Assembly (NCBI GenBank): GCA_006937955.1
Contig: SSNP01000052.1
Coordinates: 3,275,560-3,339,559, forward strand
Length of the DNA: 64,000 nucleotides
Source: Pachypanchax playfairii
Taxonomy: Eukaryota; Chordata; Actinopteri; Cyprinodontiformes; Aplocheilidae
Direction: 5' to 3'
Shown here: positions 59,758 through 64,000 of the stretch, one piece after another
Numbering within the stretch: the stretch's first letter is position 1
Layout: each line of letters opens with the position of its first letter
The notes under the pieces: generated by a model
What the model was told of the DNA's origin: nothing
Database searches by the model: none
Seen by the model: the letters and a program-made list of their open reading frames with translations, nothing else
Position numbers and translations under genes: made by a program

Positions 59758-62700
59758 GGTACGCTGGTTTTGTAGAACTAGTGCCATAATATCATGTTTA
59801 TATAAACTGCCATGTTGTATTTATGGATCTGGAGCCTGTGGGCTGAAAATCCCGCCCACTCACCTGCACTAAATCATGGTGTTATTATAACAAGAAATAT
59901 CAAATTACAGCCAAACAGCAGCAAAACAAGAACTACATCATCCAATGAAATACATCCTTCTTTTTATTCTTTATTTTTACCTGCATGGGGGCGGGGCAGA
60001 ACCCTTACAACTACACGAGTGACTAGTTTACGGGTAGTTACAGTTTCATCCTCTGTGATTGTCCCTGTGTCTAGTTATTCTATACAGTAGGCCAACCAGC
60101 GGAGGGAGGGCCAGTTGTGGTTGTTGTATGACCTCGTGCACGCTGTGATGTTCTCTATGTACACTGCACCTTGTGGATACAGTCTGTCACCAGGCACAAC
60201 CTTTGGTGAGCTGAGTGTTTTTGTAAAGCTGAGCAATCTGTGCACACAATGAGATAAGCCTCAGGACCATGCCGAGGTGTGTGTAGCACAAGAGTTGTGT
60301 ATGCTTGTGTCCTTCTGTGTATTTATGCACGCTCAAAGAATACAATAAACTGCTTGATCTGCAGGCACTTAGCTACCAGCTGAGCTGTTTACAGGCCCAT
60401 TAATTGTCCATTAGCTTTTACCACATGGCTCCCCCCTCTCTCCAGGGCTTCACTAAGATGGAGGAGAGCAAGAATTCAGTGTAAAGCACAAAAACACATC
60501 TGCTGGATGAAGATGTAGCAAAATGTCACTATGGCACGGCTGCTTTATGTGGTATAAATAAGCCGAGTTAAATGGGTTCAAGGAAGTCTGGGTCCTCAGC
60601 TGTTTGTCACCCTATCAGCTGCTGTGCTCCACACATCTGTCACATCTCATTGGCCTTTAGTTCCCACACAAGATAAAAGCCTCGTGCGTGCAGCTCCAGT
60701 TTACACAAGTCACATCCTTCCACCAGAATCCATACATGCATGCAAGCACACACACACACACAGTCACATTAACTCCCGTCTCCCTGTCATTCTACCTCAG
60801 GGCTTCATCTCCCATTTGCCCTGGTTACCATGGTAATGTGGTCTGTACCATTAGGAGCAAAAAATAAATAAATAAATAAAGTAACAAAGAGCATGATGGG
60901 AAACATGACTGAGAGAAGGAACATGAACAGAGATCAACACTAGATTAGAAGATAATAGTAATTACCTCATAACAACAGTGAATTGTTTGCTTTAGTCTGT
61001 TATGGTGTTTGTGTTTGTGTGTATGTGTATTGAAGAGGCTTTAGTTTAGCTTGTTGTCTTTTTCTAATGTGTTCATTTATAATTCTCTGTGTCTTTCCAA
61101 CACGCTGCTCAGAGAGCAGCAACATCATCTTCGTCGCCTCACTGCAGCGCTAACAGCACGCCGACTGTGGCAATAACTGTCACCATAATACATCAGGGCA
61201 AATTTACTGTTGTAATACGTGTTTTACATTCCTTGTTTCAGCAGTTAGTTAATTATAATAATGTCAAATTTATAGTTATTGCTGAAATCTCAGATGCTGC
61301 AACACAAAGTCCAACTGAGAAGAAACACAAAGATTTTCATCACATATTTTAGCTTAAAATAAGTCATTAAGTGTGTTTTGAGGATTCACAACAAATGATG
61401 AGATATTTTATATCTGACTTGTAAAACTTGAGAATGACTTTAGCAGCTGAGCTGATTTCATGAAAGCACAGAAGTAGTTCCACTTTTAATTCATTTCAGC
61501 AGAAAATTACTGCTTTGTAGAAATGTTACAAATAACAAATAACATGTCCAAACGGAGGTGTTGTCATGATCCAGGGATGGACAGATGGTGTGAAGAATTC
61601 AAGAAAACATGGAAACATCTGTGTTTATGTTAAATTATTTAGTTTTCCAGCTGACCTAAACTCTGACACAGATGAAGTTACCATGTTAGATAAAAGCTTT
61701 CAGTGTTGTTGTTGTATTTTCTACAAACATTTTATCAAATTTTGTCATTGTTGTGTTTTGCATGTCAGATACAGCTGTTTTATACAGTGTACTGAAAGGT
61801 TTCTGACAGGTAACTTACCATTCTAGGTTTGTTACCTGCAACAGGTAACATCTCAGCTTCCAGCTCTAACATCACTAAACATCAGGTCTGAACACGGTGG
61901 CGTTCATGGTTCATGACATCTACTTTGAACAGTCTGGAGCAGATTCTACTCAATAATGGAAAATCAGATATCTTTCATCTCATCATGCACCACAGCACCT
62001 TCTGAAGTGCTGCACGCACAGACACATACAGTCCTCTTTACTGTGGTGGGGGACTGAAGAATCGTGACTCAGCTGAAGCCCCTCTTGCACATAAGACACA
62101 CACATGATCACTAAGATCGTGACTGCGGCAGCTGAGCTCCCCTCAGCACGCCACACAAACACAGCCTCATTAGCTTGTAAAGGCTGGTGTGTGCGAGTGA
62201 TCCTGGTTAGCTGCTGAAGTGGCAGAGATCAAACTCAGTCTGCAGGGAAACTGTTCAGCTCTGCCTCACATCAGCCACCTGTCACACAGATTCATGAACT
62301 GTCTCATCCAGCTGAAGTTCAAGGTTTGATCATTGATTATCATATTGATTTGATTTGTGTTGATTAGTAGACAGCCTCCAGCATAAGCTGCATCAGACTT
62401 GTGTACCTGGTTCTGTATTCACAGAGGACAGAGAAGTTCTTTTCAGCTCCTCTATGCTGGGATATACTTTATTGTTTCAGTGTTCAACATTTACCTTTTG
62501 AGAATGAGCAAGATCTCTTTTACTTCTTTTCACAGAGGATCAGAAATAAAGGAATTTGAGCATTGCATTTGTACGTCATCCTTCAAACTGACGTTACGAA
62601 TCCAGCAAATGTCTTTATCATCATCAGTAAAGGCTCTTCACACATCATGTGTTACGTAATTTCCTGCTCATCCAAATGACTGACATCAACCAATGGATGC

Positions 62701-62913
62701 ACTGGGATGTTAAACTTTCTTGTTGACCACCAATAGGCTGGATGCTGCTGATGGATGTGCAGCTAGCAAGAGTCACATAATTATTTGTTGTGTTGCCCAC
62801 AGGGATTTCAACAAATGGTCTTTCAGTGTAGTGATTCACCCACATCCACCTGCTGAAGGTGTGGACAGTCAGCGCAGAGTGCAGAGTAACAGGCCGAGTG
62901 AAATTCACAGGTT

Positions 62914-63474
62914 CAGTGAAACCTCGCTATAGCGAACACAGATGGGACCAGACGTTTTGTCCGTTCTGGTGGAGTGTCTGCCCCAGAGGGGTTAGGGTGT
63001 CCGGGTGTCCTGTCATCTAAGAATGTCTGTAAAACATTGTCACGGATGTTTCCTCGGTAAATCAGCTTATTTTATGAACTAGCACATGGTCAATGGTCAA
63101 ATTCCCTTCTGAATATGTCTCAACTTTGAATAAAATTTAATGGATACGCGTCAGTTTTTAGTTTTTTTTAGTTTATTATGAAAATACCCATGACCAACTT
63201 TTACATTGTGTAAGCAGAGGAGAAACTGGCATGATGCTGAAACTGTTGAAAGTCGCATGACAGTTTGTGCCGACCATGATCACTGTCTGTTAGCGGGATG
63301 AATTTTTACTGATTTTATGTTTTGGGTGGACAAAAAGTGTCAGTTGTCTTTAACAGCGTGGTGTCCGCTCTAGAGGGGTTATATAAGTAGTAACAATGCT
63401 TGGTCGGCCCAGAACCTGTCCACTGGACAGGGATGCCCGCTCCCGAGGGGTGTCCGCAGGGCGGGGTTTCACTG
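62914..63474. mobile_element. Tigger/pogo-like non-autonomous element, 561 bp
   Basis: The left end CAGTGAAACCTCGCTATAGC and the right end (inverse begins CAGTGAAACCCCGCCCTGCG) form an imperfect inverted pair of the CAGTG-AACCTCG type used by Tigger elements. Internal repeats of the style gtccgctctagaggggttat and tgtctgccccagaggggtta lie near both ends. TA is present on the right flank only. No transposase is seen. Confidence 0.65.
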
Positions 63475-64000
63475 TATTGGGAACTTAATATAAGATGTTT
63501 GTCCTGGATGAACAACATCATGATGACCTACTTTCTGTTGGACTCATTTGTTAGCCACTTCCTTTCTGCATGAGTGAAATTTACTACTGCATCAGCTTTC
63601 TCAGCATCAGCCTGTGTGGCTGCTTGTAATAGATGGTAAATGTCTGGAAAACCACCTGATCCATTTTTAGTATGATTCACTGAATGACATTAAATCCAAG
63701 CAACAGTCTGAGGGGCTCAACTTTTCTAACAAGGAAGGACAGTTTATTGGAGTAATTTTAATCTTCATTATCAGGTAAATTGACAATGATTTCCATCCAT
63801 CATAACAAATGGTCTCCCGTTAGCATAGCAGCATTCCTTCAACCATGGAACTGAAAATGTTGATAAAATTAAAATAAAAATGATTGTGTAAGCGAGTTAG
63901 TACCTTCTGTTCTCCGCTGCATTTACATAAAGTTTTATTAGAAAGTCCAAATCCACACGGTTGCTTTTAAGCTGTCCTTTGTTCTAATTCTGTTTATTTA

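Larger units (their letters stand above)
58972..64000 (+). other. sgsm2: SGSM2 intron 3 (incomplete)
   Basis: No further SGSM2 exon could be recognised up to the window edge. Contents are short repeats near 59.63-59.76 kb, a (CA)n tract near 60.75 kb, an AAAT run near 60.86 kb and a Tigger-like MITE at 62.9-63.5 kb. The rest shows nothing I can support. Confidence 0.6.

Noticed and set aside
61110..61175. Candidate next SGSM2 exon
   Set aside because: An acceptor-like ctcag and a short open stretch (EQQHHLRRLTAALTA) fit the phase, but there is no convincing donor or similarity to SGSM2.

Overview
This window is nuclear DNA from a vertebrate, almost certainly a teleost fish. Its genes have short exons with canonical GT-AG introns. 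Their products are vertebrate orthologues. The interspersed repeats are typical of ray-finned fish: Tc1 with long inverted repeats, RTE/Rex3-type and CR1/L2/Rex1-type LINE fragments, piggyBac-, hAT- and Tigger-like MITEs, and dense minisatellites. No bacterial, phage, plasmid, CRISPR or viral gene set was seen. The species cannot be named from this sequence.

Layout, left to right. (1) An ABCG4-like half-transporter gene, + strand, 14 coding exons from 2033 to 12171, reading through to a 650-residue product. Its intron 8 holds a reversed LINE and its intron 13 a GC-rich MITE. (2) LYRM9, + strand, coding 14213-15612, preceded by a 17-bp minisatellite in its 5' UTR intron. (3) IFT20, - strand, coding 17591-16601, 132 residues. 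Its polyadenylation signal lies about 30 bp from that of LYRM9, so the two genes meet tail to tail. (4) TNFAIP1 (BACURD2), + strand, coding 19776-26084, 327 residues. It is head to head with IFT20 across about 1 kb. Its introns hold a roughly 2-kb array of a 36-bp minisatellite and a young Tc1 transposon with near-identical 199/200-bp inverted repeats and a transposase ORF interrupted only by an assembly gap. (5) The 5' end of SGSM2, + strand: three coding exons at 28647-28706, 38882-38957 and 58803-58971. They are separated by introns of about 10 and 20 kb and the gene runs off the right edge.

The five genes do not form a pathway. ABCG4 moves sterols, LYRM9 is a mitochondrial LYR-motif protein, IFT20 is a ciliary transport subunit, TNFAIP1 is a CUL3 adaptor and SGSM2 is a RUN-TBC Rab regulator. 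What links them is architecture: a convergent pair, then a divergent pair, with very little spacing between LYRM9, IFT20 and TNFAIP1.

The right half (28.7-64 kb) is almost entirely SGSM2 intron, made of decayed transposons, low-complexity DNA and sequence in which I see nothing. I found no convincing new biological system. The most interesting items are the higher-order 36-bp minisatellite, the young Tc1 copy, the nested insertion beside the ABCG4 exon 8 splice donor, a changed residue beside the ABCG4 signature motif, and a pair of related MITEs in the two SGSM2 introns.
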